Positions 16,897-26,834 of a DNA stretch of 64,000 nt are shown one piece after another. The position numbers and the translations under genes were made by a program. The stretch's first letter is position 1; every line of letters starts with the position of its first letter. Origin of the DNA: UBA2705 sp963977125. Lineage in GTDB: Bacteria > Pseudomonadota > Alphaproteobacteria > Micavibrionales > Micavibrionaceae. Under the pieces are notes generated by a model that was given only the letters and a program-made list of their open reading frames with translations, did not search any database and was not told the origin of the DNA. The stretch is from the NCBI GenBank assembly GCA_963977125.1, contig CAXBNJ010000007.1, forward strand, positions 25,323-89,322, written 5' to 3'.

Positions 16897-18129
16897 GTGA
16901 TCAAAAAAATACCCCTAACAGAATTCATCATTCTGATGGCGCTGCTTATGTCCTTACCTGCATTGGCTATCGATTCAGTCTTACCTGCTTTTCCTATGAT
17001 GATCGACTCCCTTAAAGTAAGCGCTGATAATCAAATTCAGTTCGTAATTAGCATTTTATTTTTAGGGCTCATATTAGGCCAATTATTATTCGGCCCAATA
17101 TCTGATAGTTTTGGCCGTAAAACCGGCATCTTAATTGGGTTATTGATTTTTATTTTTGGTAGCATACTCAGCCTTGTGGCTCCGAACTTCGAAGTCATGC
17201 TCCTTGGACGTTTTCTTCAAGGTGTTGGCGCTGCCGCCTCACGCGTGATTTGCGTCGCTATTGCGCGCGACCTATATCATGGCCGTGATATGGCACGGAT
17301 CATGTCTTATATTATGGCAGTGTTTATTTTTGTGCCCGTTATTGCCCCAATTATTGGGCAAGGCGTTTTACTGGTGTCGCATTGGCGCACATTATTTGCG
17401 CTTTATATGTTGGTCGCCTTTATCTCTATTTATTGGATGAACAAGCGCTTACCTGAAACACTCACAGAAGAAAACCGTAAAGCCTTTACCTTTAAAGTTA
17501 TCAAGGCCGATATTTATGCTGTTTTGAGTAACAAAATCACCATGGGCTATACGTGCTGCTCAGGCCTCGTCTTTGGTGGATTTACGGGCTATTTAATGTC
17601 CGCACAGCAAATATTCCAAGATTTTTATAATGTCGGTGAGATGTTCTCCCTCTATTTCGCTATATCTGCACTATCTATCGGCGTCGCGTCTTGGGTGAAT
17701 GGCAAAATCGTTAATCATGTCGGTATGCGCCGCATCTGCCATTATGCGCTTATTGGTATAATGGTTACTTCGACAGCTTTTCTCATGATATTTGACCTGC
17801 ATGACCCGCAGACACCATTGCTGGCCTATATGATTTTTGCGGCAATCATATTCTTTTGTAACGGCATGTTATTTGGCAATTTAAACAGCCTCGCTATGGA
17901 GCCTATGGGTAAGCAAGCTGGCACGGCCTCTGCGATTAGTGGCAGCTTAGCCACCGCCATTGCGGTCGCTGCGGGTACAATAATTGGTCAATCTTACGCC
18001 CATGCCCTAACCCCACTTGTCTATGGGTTTTTAGGCATGGCTATTCTGACCTTTATTTTGCATTTGTTTTTAGATAAAGCGATGAGAAGAATTGAAGCCT
18101 CTATATCAACATTAGAAGCGCAATATTAG
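16897..18129 (+). CDS. MFS drug-resistance transporter, Bcr/CflA type
   Basis: A 410-residue inner-membrane protein with about 12 hydrophobic segments, the size and pattern of the major facilitator superfamily. Motif A between segments 2 and 3 reads FGPISDSFGRKTG, and the first segment ends with AIDSVLPAFPMM, as in the Bcr/CflA group of proton-coupled exporters. GRFLQGVGAAASRVI is the fourth-segment motif. The substrate cannot be inferred. It follows the PHA cluster but with a 139-base gap, so it is probably independent. Its stop is 9 bases from the convergent AsmA gene. Confidence 0.88.
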   Translation: MIKKIPLTEFIILMALLMSLPALAIDSVLPAFPMMIDSLKVSADNQIQFVISILFLGLILGQLLFGPISDSFGRKTGILIGLLIFIFGSILSLVAPNFEVMLLGRFLQGVGAAASRVICVAIARDLYHGRDMARIMSYIMAVFIFVPVIAPIIGQGVLLVSHWRTLFALYMLVAFISIYWMNKRLPETLTEENRKAFTFKVIKADIYAVLSNKITMGYTCCSGLVFGGFTGYLMSAQQIFQDFYNVGEMFSLYFAISALSIGVASWVNGKIVNHVGMRRICHYALIGIMVTSTAFLMIFDLHDPQTPLLAYMIFAAIIFFCNGMLFGNLNSLAMEPMGKQAGTASAISGSLATAIAVAAGTIIGQSYAHALTPLVYGFLGMAILTFILHLFLDKAMRRIEASISTLEAQY

Positions 18130-18138
18130 CAGCGTAAT

Positions 18139-21100
18139 TTATTGCCCTAAGATTTGACGCAGTAATAATTGCGCCGGGTCTAAGATTTCTAAAACCTTAT
18201 CTTGATCCTTGCTTGGTTGCGTCTGCTCCGTTGGCTCAGCCCAGCCGCCCGTGACATCTTCCGATTCTGGCGGTGTTATCTGATTGTCATTATCCGCTGC
18301 TGGCACAGCGACAGGTGCAGCCTTTGGCGACTCTGTTTTCAGTAAATCTTGAAGCACTGTGTTTAAGGCATTATTTAGCTTACGGCTTATTTTGTTTTTC
18401 AAAAACTCTTGTACAATTTGTGAGGCAAAATCTTTGGCCGGCGCATTTAATGGCCCTTTCACAGTAAAGCTCACCGCAGGCATACCTTCACTACCCGCAC
18501 CTTTAAAGGTAATTGTATTGCGCAGATCAACAGTCTTATTCGTCAGGGCAATCGTCCCGTTAACCAATAAATCAAAATCGGCAGATTCAAAAAGACCTTT
18601 ATCAATTTTCACTACACCGCTGACGATCTTATAAGGCAGATCAACCTTATCAAAAACAGTATGACCTTTTTTCATCGCACTATTCATGACATCATCAAGC
18701 GCCCGAAGATTTTGCTCTAATTTCGTATCAATGCGCATGGTATGACCAATTTTGGCCAAATCTATGCCGTTAAGCGTAATAGAATTACCGCTGAGCTTGC
18801 CTGAACCATTTAAACCATAAACAAGCGCCGATGAGCTTCGCCCTGCGCTCTGCCCCGTTACATCAAACTGTAAAACCCCCTCAATAAAGGATGGTTTTTT
18901 ATGCGCATTAATCGTTTCAACAAGCGCTGCTGAATTAACATTCTGCATAGACACCGCGAAATCTAGATTACGAGCATCATTCGCCTTATATGTTGAACGC
19001 CCTGTAAACACGCCGCTAAAGGCTTTGGCGCTCAAATCACTTAAGGTCAAATTCATATTAGCGATGGCCAGCTTGCCAGTTAGCGCCTCTATTTTATCCT
19101 TATTGAGATAAAATCTATCAATAGAGAAATCGACTGCAGCGACTAAATCACTGGCGACAGGCAGTTTAACATCTTTATGCGACCACTCCGTCATCATGGC
19201 GGTTTTCTTGGTCGCGGCTTGCTTTAAAGGCGGCGTATAATGCAGCTCATCGGCCTTAACTTGCACGGAATATTCAGATTTTTGTCCTATAAAGCGTGTC
19301 TTACCATTAATATCGAGGGTCGTTTTATTCACTTTGCCACGCATATAATCAAGCTGCACAGATTTATCCTTCAAAAGGCCGATGCGTGCTTCGAGCTGCG
19401 CAGCGCCGTTTAAATTGAAATCGCGCAGCGCGTCTTGAAAAGCGGGCAATTTAGACAAAACAGAGAATTTTTTAAGATCAAAATCAAGCGTCAGTAAAGA
19501 CACGTAATCTTTCGGTAGTTGTTCTTTATGCAGCGCTTTAACGCTCAAGCGCCCACCATCAACATCAATATGGCCATCCCAATTGTAATTGCCATTATCA
19601 CCCAAAAGATCCAAATAAACCCCCGTTTTACTTGTCGGCAAATAAGTTGCTATGGCTTGAGGATCATTGATCGACAGCGCTAAATTCAGATCATAGCTTT
19701 CAGATTTATCCGTAGCATCAACCAAGCCTGAGACTTTAAACTGATTTGAATCAAGATAAGTTGCACTTAATCCGTCAATCCGCACAACGCCGCTGGCTTT
19801 GGTTTGCGCATCTAATTTAAAATCTGTAATTTTACGTTGAGCCTGCACAATTTCGCCAAGCTGCACATGCCAAGAACCTGCGGGCATAGCAGGCAAGTCT
19901 TTAATATAGCCCATAACAATATCATGAAAATGATCTTGGCCTTTTTCAAGGTAAACATCGAACAGCGATACGCTGTCACGCGCAACGACTTCGCGCTTTT
20001 TGTACAGGCTGCTTAAATCCAAGCGTTTGCCCGATAAATTAACGCGTGGAGGTTTTTGGTATTCTTGCACGTAAGACAGCGCATAAGCCGCATCTAAAAG
20101 CTTTAAGTCTGACGTGAAGTTAATATCTTTATCGCGTGATATAGTCAGCTTGTTCTTGGCATCAATATTACCCAATATGCGTGCAACGCTATCTTTCAAA
20201 CGCACATTAGCATCTAAGTTGCTGACCACTTCGAAGGATAATTGCGCTAAAGCTTTGCCTAAGACTTGCCCCTCAAGGTCAACTTCATATTTGTAACCAC
20301 CATAAGAGATTTGGCTGTTTTGTGCTTTAAGCGCATAAGATTTTGCGTCCACTTCCTGCGCAAGGGAAACCATTGATTTATAGCTTAAACGATTATCGCT
20401 GCCTGTTGAGCCTTGTTTAGGCAATACATAATCAAGGCTCAGCTCACCTTGATAAGACAAGCCATCAGCCCATGACATTATGCCCGCAACGCTCGATTTC
20501 GCTTGTTTATTCACGGCAGAAAACTGGCCATCAACGCCAATTATTTTCGCAGCAAGGTCTTGTATATCCAGCTTAGCATTGGCGCTATAGGGTTCTTTGT
20601 TAAGGCTGAATGATAATGTCGTGTCAAAATGCGTCGGCAGCAAATTCTGCGCCAATTTAAAGTTTATATCCGTAATATGCTGCATGGCTGAGCCTTGCCC
20701 ATATTTAAGGTCACCGCCTTTTATTTCGATATTTCTGACCTGATATAACGAACCCTCTTTACTGCTTGGTGCTTTGCTTTCAGATTTGGCGCTTTTCGAT
20801 AAGCGGTCTGATAAAATTTGAGTTTCCCATGACTTGCTATCCTGCATCCGGATAACCGGCTGATTAAGCTTTAAGCGATCAACAACAATCTTGCCTTTAA
20901 GCAAATCAATAAGTGAAATATACAAATCAATTTGTTCAACGGCCACAAATAAGGGCTGATCTGTTTTTTCTTCAGTTTGCGCAATGGAGGGGGTTTCTGG
21001 CTGAAGCTGAATATCATAAACTTGAATATGCGGCGCGGGTAATAATTGGTAATTAATAGCGCCATTAACTTGAAGCTGATAGCCCGCATATTGACGTACG

Positions 21101-21219
21101 CCATCAACAATATAAGGCTTAATACGCTCGCCCGAGATTGCGCCGCTCAATAAAAGCACCGCCGCAATAGATACGACAGAGAAAAACAGTAAAAAAGTAC
21201 CGATAATTAATCTTTTCAC
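18139..21219 (-). CDS. AsmA family protein, 1026 aa
   Basis: A large envelope protein with one N-terminal transmembrane anchor (about residues 4-26) and a long, beta-rich periplasmic body, the layout of the AsmA/TamB-related bridge proteins implicated in phospholipid transport and outer-membrane homeostasis. The early region (AGYQLQVNGAINYQLLPAPHIQVYDIQL) and the C-terminal AsmA-like stretch (LNGSGKLSGNSITLNGIDLAKI, then TFKGAGSEGMPAVSFTVKGPLNAP) match the family. The last 60 residues are Pro/Glu/Gln-rich and probably disordered. Length is large but within the range of the family. Monocistronic, convergent with the MFS gene. Confidence 0.88.
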   Translation of the reverse strand: MKRLIIGTFLLFFSVVSIAAVLLLSGAISGERIKPYIVDGVRQYAGYQLQVNGAINYQLLPAPHIQVYDIQLQPETPSIAQTEEKTDQPLFVAVEQIDLYISLIDLLKGKIVVDRLKLNQPVIRMQDSKSWETQILSDRLSKSAKSESKAPSSKEGSLYQVRNIEIKGGDLKYGQGSAMQHITDINFKLAQNLLPTHFDTTLSFSLNKEPYSANAKLDIQDLAAKIIGVDGQFSAVNKQAKSSVAGIMSWADGLSYQGELSLDYVLPKQGSTGSDNRLSYKSMVSLAQEVDAKSYALKAQNSQISYGGYKYEVDLEGQVLGKALAQLSFEVVSNLDANVRLKDSVARILGNIDAKNKLTISRDKDINFTSDLKLLDAAYALSYVQEYQKPPRVNLSGKRLDLSSLYKKREVVARDSVSLFDVYLEKGQDHFHDIVMGYIKDLPAMPAGSWHVQLGEIVQAQRKITDFKLDAQTKASGVVRIDGLSATYLDSNQFKVSGLVDATDKSESYDLNLALSINDPQAIATYLPTSKTGVYLDLLGDNGNYNWDGHIDVDGGRLSVKALHKEQLPKDYVSLLTLDFDLKKFSVLSKLPAFQDALRDFNLNGAAQLEARIGLLKDKSVQLDYMRGKVNKTTLDINGKTRFIGQKSEYSVQVKADELHYTPPLKQAATKKTAMMTEWSHKDVKLPVASDLVAAVDFSIDRFYLNKDKIEALTGKLAIANMNLTLSDLSAKAFSGVFTGRSTYKANDARNLDFAVSMQNVNSAALVETINAHKKPSFIEGVLQFDVTGQSAGRSSSALVYGLNGSGKLSGNSITLNGIDLAKIGHTMRIDTKLEQNLRALDDVMNSAMKKGHTVFDKVDLPYKIVSGVVKIDKGLFESADFDLLVNGTIALTNKTVDLRNTITFKGAGSEGMPAVSFTVKGPLNAPAKDFASQIVQEFLKNKISRKLNNALNTVLQDLLKTESPKAAPVAVPAADNDNQITPPESEDVTGGWAEPTEQTQPSKDQDKVLEILDPAQLLLRQILGQ

Positions 21220-21397
21220 GTATCTAATCCAGACATCTAAAAATGTTTACGAGCAAAACCTTGAACTGACCTCACAAAGCCGCGCCTTAATAAAGCACGA
21301 ATTCATTAAAATATAGGCTGTCTAATATAAAAAACAACCGTCATTAAATATATAATGGGTAGATCAATTCTGTATCTATCTAAATATGACTGTCTAC

Positions 21398-21970
21398 TTA
21401 TAAAGTAAAGGCATCATCTGACTTATCCGAAGCTTTCTGATGGCTCTTACTAAAGCGCGCCATAGCATCCAGAAAATTGTTTAAATCGGGCAGAACATCT
21501 GCGCGAAAAACCCGTCTTTCATCATGTGGCAAAGTCTCTAAAACATTACTATATAAGTTCAAAACCACATCTTGAAGGTCATCCATAGTCTCATTTTTAT
21601 TAAGCAGAGCGTTATTGGACTCAATGATACGTTTGGTGAGCATATTTACTATCGCGCGCACTGTGGCATCGCTGCGTGCTATTTTTTCCGTCAACACGGC
21701 GCGAGTGACAATAATTAAATTACAATGCTCTACCGCGCGCACTGAGGCCGAACGTGGCCCATCAAAAACCAGCGCCATCTCGCCGACGATTTGCCCTGGT
21801 CCTAATGTACATAAAATGACTTCACGATCATTGGCTTTGGAAAAAACTTCGACTTTACCACTTTGAATAAGATAGGCGTTATTGCCGTCCTGCCCTTCGG
21901 TAATAATCATATCACCGCAAGAGAAACTACACCGCTCTAATATCGCCATATCTTTAGCTGTTTTAATCAT
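21398..21970 (-). CDS. Cyclic-nucleotide-binding domain protein without a DNA-binding domain
   Basis: A 190-residue soluble protein. Residues 10-125 form a cNMP-binding beta-roll: CGDMIITEGQDGNNAYLIQSGKVEVF, then the phosphate-binding cassette GEMALVFDGPRSASVRA with the phosphate-contacting Arg in place. The remaining 70 residues are helical and acidic and show no winged-helix domain, unlike Crp/Fnr regulators. It may act by protein contact. No output domain or operon partner indicates the target. A 178-base gap separates it from the AsmA gene downstream. Confidence 0.85.
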   Translation of the reverse strand: MIKTAKDMAILERCSFSCGDMIITEGQDGNNAYLIQSGKVEVFSKANDREVILCTLGPGQIVGEMALVFDGPRSASVRAVEHCNLIIVTRAVLTEKIARSDATVRAIVNMLTKRIIESNNALLNKNETMDDLQDVVLNLYSNVLETLPHDERRVFRADVLPDLNNFLDAMARFSKSHQKASDKSDDAFTL

Positions 21971-22073
21971 TTAATAAACCTTATATACGCATTGACCTTA
22001 CAGATGGGCTAATTCCATAATATTAATGCATAATGTTTAATAAACCATTATTATTAAATCAAAATATAATTAA

Positions 22074-22778
22074 TCAGGCTTTGTCTTTTGTGATTTTTTT
22101 CTGCTTGTCTGTATCTTTTTTGACAAGAGCGCCCTTGAGTTTTGGCGTAATAATCCCTGCAGAGACAACAAGCTTAATACCGTCCTCAACGCTCATATCC
22201 AGATATTTAAGCTGCGTGCGTGGTACGAATAAAAGAAAGCCTGATGTCGGGTTTGGCGTTGTGGGTATAAACACATTAATTGTTTCAACTTCGGTTTGGC
22301 TTTGTACCTCGCCCTCACTTGTACCCGTCACGAAGCCAATGGCCCATGTCCCTTTAAGTGGGTATTCAAGCATAACAACCTCACGGAAAGCCTGCGATTG
22401 GCTCGCCATAATGGTTTCAACAATTTGCTGGATAGCGCCATAAAGTTTCGATACAATCGGCATGCGGTGTAAAATATAATCTGATATTTTTATCAGTAAG
22501 CGTCCTAAAATATTCGTCGCAAACCAGCCAATCACCATAAAGAATATGATCGCCGCGACAATACCTGCACCCGGCAAAGCGTAAGGCTGATATTCCAAGG
22601 GAAGACGTTCTAAGGGTAAGATATTTTTGACAGAGGAATCGATAAAGTCAAAGAATACATAAGTCAGATAAATTGTAATGGCGACCGGCGCTGTGACCAA
22701 TATGCCTGCTAAGAAATACCCTCTTAGCCGCCCAGATATACCACGTTTACCGTCCATTTGGCTGTCGATTGGGGACAT
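22074..22778 (-). CDS. DUF502 family membrane protein
   Basis: A 234-residue membrane protein of the DUF502 family. It has two transmembrane segments (about residues 18-42, YFLAGILVTAPVAITIYLTYVFF, and 68-90) separated by a short loop ending in LPGAGIVAAIIFF. After them come the conserved IPIVSKLYGAIQQIVETI-like segment (here RMPIVSKLYGAIQQ), the MLEYPLKGTWAIGFVTG strand and FIPTTPNPTSGFLLFVP. These are hallmarks of the family. Function is not established. It is followed by a 103-base gap and the cNMP-binding gene on the same strand. Confidence 0.9.
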   Translation of the reverse strand: MSPIDSQMDGKRGISGRLRGYFLAGILVTAPVAITIYLTYVFFDFIDSSVKNILPLERLPLEYQPYALPGAGIVAAIIFFMVIGWFATNILGRLLIKISDYILHRMPIVSKLYGAIQQIVETIMASQSQAFREVVMLEYPLKGTWAIGFVTGTSEGEVQSQTEVETINVFIPTTPNPTSGFLLFVPRTQLKYLDMSVEDGIKLVVSAGIITPKLKGALVKKDTDKQKKITKDKA

Positions 22779-22923
22779 AGTTTACCGCCTTATCTAAATT
22801 TTATCATGCTTAATTTACACTCTTATGATATAGAACCCATCTAGCTTAAGCGCAACCTAAAACGCAGAATAATACCACAGAATCTGCTTTCGTTACGGTA
22901 AGACTAAGTTAATATTTTATGTA

Positions 22924-22929
22924 TATAAT
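22924..22929 (+). promoter_or_regulatory. Consensus -10 box upstream of the tandem-GGDEF gene
   Basis: A perfect TATAAT at 22924-22929, 37 bases before the ATG at 22966. No good -35 hexamer is seen 16-18 bases upstream, so it may need an activator. Confidence 0.4.
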
Positions 22930-22965
22930 ACGTTAGAATTCGCTAATTTTAAAGAGACCGATGTA

Positions 22966-25152
22966 ATGCCCGTAAACGCAAATGAAATAATGCATGCTGA
23001 TGCGCTCAATGAATGGCTCAAGCCTTATGCTGAGCTGAGCGGGCAGCATATTGATGACGTCCTAAGTGATGTTATTGCGATTTGGGCGCAAGATGACAAG
23101 CTGCACAATTCAGGTGACTTAGCCCTTAAGCTGACGCAAACATATTTGCAGCAACACAACATTACGCCTGAGGCACAACAAAAAATTCTCGCTGATGTCG
23201 CTGATATAGAAGCACTAAAGCGTTTCCCTGACCATACAACAGGCGTTTTGCCCAAGGACCATAAAGGCGTAGAAACCGCCCTCGCCCATCTCTATGCCAA
23301 AGAAACGCAGCGCCCTGTTGCTATGTTTGAGTTTGACTTTGGTAATATGGGCGGCACAAATGAATTATTCCAACGCAAATTTGCTGTGCAAGATTACGCG
23401 CAGGCCAATGGCATAAACGACCCAATTCAAGCGCAAAAACAATTTGACGCCCTTGCCCCTGAAATACGCCAAGGGCTTATCTCGGACATCAACATAAAAC
23501 GGACATTTGACAGCACCGATAAGGCTGCAAAAATTGTAACGCAGAGCATTTTAACTGACTTGGCGGCACATTACCCTGACAGTAGCATAACGGCCATTCG
23601 CACAGGTGGTGACGAGTTACGCTTTATTATTGAGCCTGCAGATCCCAAGACCTATCAAGATGTAATTATGGCCGCGACCCATAATGTTGAAATAAAAATG
23701 GCGCAGCTTGGTCTATTGGACCATGAGCATGCCAAAGGCCGTGACAATAAATACAAAAATGGTTTTGGCGGCGGGCTTGCCGCAATTGATATGCGCAACA
23801 TTAATGACCCAGACAATATCACTGCAAAGATGGATATAGCTGTCAAAGGCCACAAAGACAGCATTGGTGAAATGCGCGTCAACGATCACATTGATATTCA
23901 TGCGCGTATCAAACAGAATATGGGGATAGCTGTAGATACTGATTTGAGCCAGTTATCGCCTGAACTGCGCACTGAGTTTTACAATGCATTCATCGATAAA
24001 AAATATATATTGAACAGAAATGCCGAAAATATTCGTGCGCACGCGCCGAGCCCGGCCAATACACTCCATGAATATAATCAGAACTGCGATGAAATTCTTT
24101 CAGCCATAGACAATACAAAAACGCCGCACGTTACAGATCCAACATTAAAATACGCAGCCAATGTCGAAGGCTTAGATATCGCGTCTTATGACACAATCGA
24201 ACAACGACGCGTTGCTTATATGGAGCAAATTCGCACCCCTGAATATGTTACGGCGAATAATGGCCAATCACTGAATAGCGCTATTACAACATTCATGAAC
24301 CATGAAGCGCGCAGCTTAAATCCAATTGACCCCTCTGCCAAAGTCAGCACAATTAGCGACTTCACAGAAAATACAACATTATGGCACGATGCTTCATCGC
24401 CAGAACCACATGCTTTATTTGTAGGGTTTCTAAATCTCGGTGGTTTAAATGACTTATTAGGCCATGATGGCGCTGACGCCGTATTAAAAGATATGGCGCT
24501 GATTGTTCAAGAATCTTTGCAACAAGCAGGCATAAACGAAAACCAATATGTTATCGCCCATAACGGTGGCGGTGAATTTCGTGTAGTCATACAGCCGCAT
24601 TTGGCCACTCAAATCGCCTTAGCACAAGATGCGATAAGCGAAAAAACCGCTATTCTAAATAATCAAACCATAGACACCTATATGAAGGGCAAAGGCATTG
24701 ATCTGGATGCGGCGACATTAAACAAAATTCAAGCTATGCGCTTTACCGATATAGAAGACCCCAAGGTTAGAACCGCGCTTTATAATGACAATAACTATGA
24801 ACTGCGTATCAATGGCTTAATGGCGATTAGCACATCAGCCCCTATTGAAATTGATGCTGGCGCGCCGAACAAAGCATGGACGCCCGGTCATGCGCTTGGT
24901 TACATGAAAGATGATTTAGAAATAGCCACAGAGAGCTTCCGCTATAAAGCCATACTTGAAGCCCACGGCCTAGAGACACAATCACCACCAATCCTAAAAG
25001 AATGCCATAGCAATCTGACTCATAATCGCGGTACATTGCATGGCTGCTTTGAAATTGCCGTTGAAAAAGTCGATCAACAAACAGATAGTGAGAATAAGGG
25101 CGACAATAACCATCCCTCCATTCAGAAGGATCTACCACCCAATGCCCCCTAA
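22966..25152 (+). CDS. Tandem GGDEF-like protein, second domain degenerate (728 aa)
   Basis: Two diguanylate-cyclase-like domains in one soluble chain. The first (about residues 110-290) has a metal-ligand Asp124 (FDFGNMGGTNE), the guanine-contacting Asn132 and a GGDEL signature at 214-218. The second (about 475-640) has LGGLND and GHDGAD in the right order, but the signature is GGGEF (534-538) and the expected Asp near 487 is missing, so metal binding is probably lost. The spacing of the first-domain signature differs from classical PleD-type enzymes, so activity is uncertain. There are no membrane, PAS or REC domains. The N-terminal 100 and central 150 residues are helical and unrecognised. 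The C-terminus is a short polar tail. Confidence 0.75.
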   Translation: MPVNANEIMHADALNEWLKPYAELSGQHIDDVLSDVIAIWAQDDKLHNSGDLALKLTQTYLQQHNITPEAQQKILADVADIEALKRFPDHTTGVLPKDHKGVETALAHLYAKETQRPVAMFEFDFGNMGGTNELFQRKFAVQDYAQANGINDPIQAQKQFDALAPEIRQGLISDINIKRTFDSTDKAAKIVTQSILTDLAAHYPDSSITAIRTGGDELRFIIEPADPKTYQDVIMAATHNVEIKMAQLGLLDHEHAKGRDNKYKNGFGGGLAAIDMRNINDPDNITAKMDIAVKGHKDSIGEMRVNDHIDIHARIKQNMGIAVDTDLSQLSPELRTEFYNAFIDKKYILNRNAENIRAHAPSPANTLHEYNQNCDEILSAIDNTKTPHVTDPTLKYAANVEGLDIASYDTIEQRRVAYMEQIRTPEYVTANNGQSLNSAITTFMNHEARSLNPIDPSAKVSTISDFTENTTLWHDASSPEPHALFVGFLNLGGLNDLLGHDGADAVLKDMALIVQESLQQAGINENQYVIAHNGGGEFRVVIQPHLATQIALAQDAISEKTAILNNQTIDTYMKGKGIDLDAATLNKIQAMRFTDIEDPKVRTALYNDNNYELRINGLMAISTSAPIEIDAGAPNKAWTPGHALGYMKDDLEIATESFRYKAILEAHGLETQSPPILKECHSNLTHNRGTLHGCFEIAVEKVDQQTDSENKGDNNHPSIQKDLPPNAP

Positions 25153-25341
25153 AGGCACAGGGGATTCTTAATATTCACTTTCCCTAATCTTATTTTCTCG
25201 AAGTTTTAGTTGCATTTATCCACAAACTATGTCATCTATATACCAACATCTATGGAATGACTTGCCTTGACTATACTATCAAGCAGACTTTTTATCAGAT
25301 GCTTGAAACTATATTTAAACTAACTAAGCAAGGAACTACCC

Positions 25342-25548
25342 ATGGCAACTGGAACCGTAAAATGGTTTAACCCTGATAAGGGCTTCGGATTTATTCAACC
25401 TGACGATGGCGGCAACGATGTGTTTGTACACATTACAGCTGTTAACGAAGCAGGCATGCAGAGCTTAAACGAAGGTCAAGCTGTTGAGTTTGACGTCGTC
25501 GAAAGCCGCGGCAAAGAAGCAGCAGGCAATCTTAAAATTGCTGGCTAA
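25342..25548 (+). CDS. cspA: Cold-shock protein, CspA family
   Basis: A 68-residue single-stranded nucleic-acid-binding protein with one cold-shock domain. The RNP1 motif KGFGFIQPDDG and RNP2 motif DVFVHITAV are intact, and the N-terminus (ATGTVKWFNPD) is canonical. It probably acts as an RNA chaperone. AAGGA precedes the ATG and a strong terminator follows, so it is monocistronic. Confidence 0.97.
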   Translation: MATGTVKWFNPDKGFGFIQPDDGGNDVFVHITAVNEAGMQSLNEGQAVEFDVVESRGKEAAGNLKIAG

Positions 25549-25572
25549 TTAGCTTCCAATTTATAATTCTTA

Positions 25573-25607
25573 AACGCCACTATGTTCATTCATAGTGGCG
25601 TTTTTCA
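25573..25607 (+). terminator. Rho-independent terminator of cspA
   Basis: Perfect 12-bp stem, AACGCCACTATG (25573-25584) and CATAGTGGCGTT (25591-25602), 6-base loop, followed by Ts. Confidence 0.93.
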
Positions 25608-25677
25608 TTGGGCGGGCAGCTATAGGCTTTTCCAGCTACCCCCCCTGTTTTAATTTACCCTATGCAGTCCTTGTGTT

Positions 25678-25706
25678 TTTACGCTATTGTGAAGGAGCTT
25701 TATAAT
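25678..25706 (+). promoter_or_regulatory. Promoter candidate for the M48 protease gene
   Basis: TTTACG at 25678-25683 and TATAAT at 25701-25706, 17 bases apart. The predicted start would leave a leader of roughly 11 bases before the ATG at 25724. Confidence 0.45.
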
Positions 25707-25723
25707 AATAGCGGTACAAATAA

Positions 25724-26827
25724 ATGCATAATGCCTTTTCTTCTCTATGTATGCTGTTAATGCTCTGCGTGACTTTAAGCGCCTGCGCTAGCCCCAGCTC
25801 ACATTATAAAACAGCATCAAAAACTGAAATTGACGGCGAAATTAAAATCCAGAAAACCATGGCGTTTGAACAAAAGCGCAAAGAAGAAGAGCATGTCGGC
25901 GCCATAGCCCACAAAATATTAACCTCAAACGCTCAATTATGCGACACACAGCATAAGGACCTTGGTTTCACCCTATGGAATGCTTATTTCAACCATGGTG
26001 AAGACCGCGAGATTGCTCAGACACTCTATGATTTAGATCATGTGTATCAAGTGAAATATGTCTATGCAGGCAGCCATGCCGCTGAGCAAGATATCCGCGT
26101 TGGCGATAAAATAATCGCAATAAACGAGATTGATATATCTTCCAAAAAAACAAGCCTCACCGCGCTTACAAAAGCCCTTAATCACAATAACAGCGATAAA
26201 GTTGATAAAGCGATCCGCCTTATTTTATTGCGCGGCGATCAACAGCTCTATAAAGATATTCGCCCCGTGCTTATTTGCCCCTATTCTATACGTTACGATG
26301 AAAAATCAATGGAAATTAATGCCTATGCTGACGGCAAAATGATCATCGTAACGCGCGGCTTGTACAGATTTGCCCAAACCGATAATGAGCTCGCTTTAGT
26401 ACTCGGCCACGAGCTCGGCCACAATATTATGAAGCACAATATTAAGTCTTCATATAATCAAGCTCTGGCTGAATTAAGCACGGCCATTATTGAGATCACA
26501 GTGAATAGCACGGGATATAAAATGCCCGATATTCTTACAAATACGATACGGACTCGATCTGCACGCGTAAATAGCGTGGAATTTGAACGCGAGGCTGACT
26601 ATACGGGGCTTTACATGAGCGAACGCGCTGGATACGATACGGCGCAGGCTATTAATTTTTGGCGACGCATGGCCGTAGAATTCAGCGCCTCGAACATTAG
26701 TAAACGCAGCACTCACCCTGCCACAGCGGAGCGTTTTATCTATCTAGAAAAAACCTATCAAGAAATTCTCGCAAAGAAAAACTCTGGCCAAGAATTGCGG
26801 CCAAACCTAAAGGCCAACGCAAAATAA
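25724..26827 (+). CDS. M48 family metalloprotease lipoprotein with PDZ-like domain
   Basis: A 367-residue periplasmic zinc protease. The N-terminus is a lipoprotein signal (MLLMLCVTLSAC, lipobox LSAC, Cys23). A PDZ-like segment (YVYAGSHAAEQDIRVGDKIIAINE, about residues 107-140) precedes the peptidase domain. The zinc site is HELGHNIMKH (about residue 228) with the third ligand in FEREADYTG. RSTHPATAERFIYL near the end is also typical of the family. An in-frame stop immediately precedes the ATG, so the start is fixed, but no ribosome site lies at the usual distance. Related proteins take part in outer-membrane quality control; its substrate is unknown. Confidence 0.9.
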   Translation: MHNAFSSLCMLLMLCVTLSACASPSSHYKTASKTEIDGEIKIQKTMAFEQKRKEEEHVGAIAHKILTSNAQLCDTQHKDLGFTLWNAYFNHGEDREIAQTLYDLDHVYQVKYVYAGSHAAEQDIRVGDKIIAINEIDISSKKTSLTALTKALNHNNSDKVDKAIRLILLRGDQQLYKDIRPVLICPYSIRYDEKSMEINAYADGKMIIVTRGLYRFAQTDNELALVLGHELGHNIMKHNIKSSYNQALAELSTAIIEITVNSTGYKMPDILTNTIRTRSARVNSVEFEREADYTGLYMSERAGYDTAQAINFWRRMAVEFSASNISKRSTHPATAERFIYLEKTYQEILAKKNSGQELRPNLKANAK

Positions 26828-26834
26828 GTACGAC

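Noticed and set aside
22033..22443. 136-codon plus-strand frame opposite DUF502
   Set aside because: Antisense to a well-recognised membrane protein; Ser/Thr/Val-rich composition is that of a reverse complement of the membrane-protein codons.
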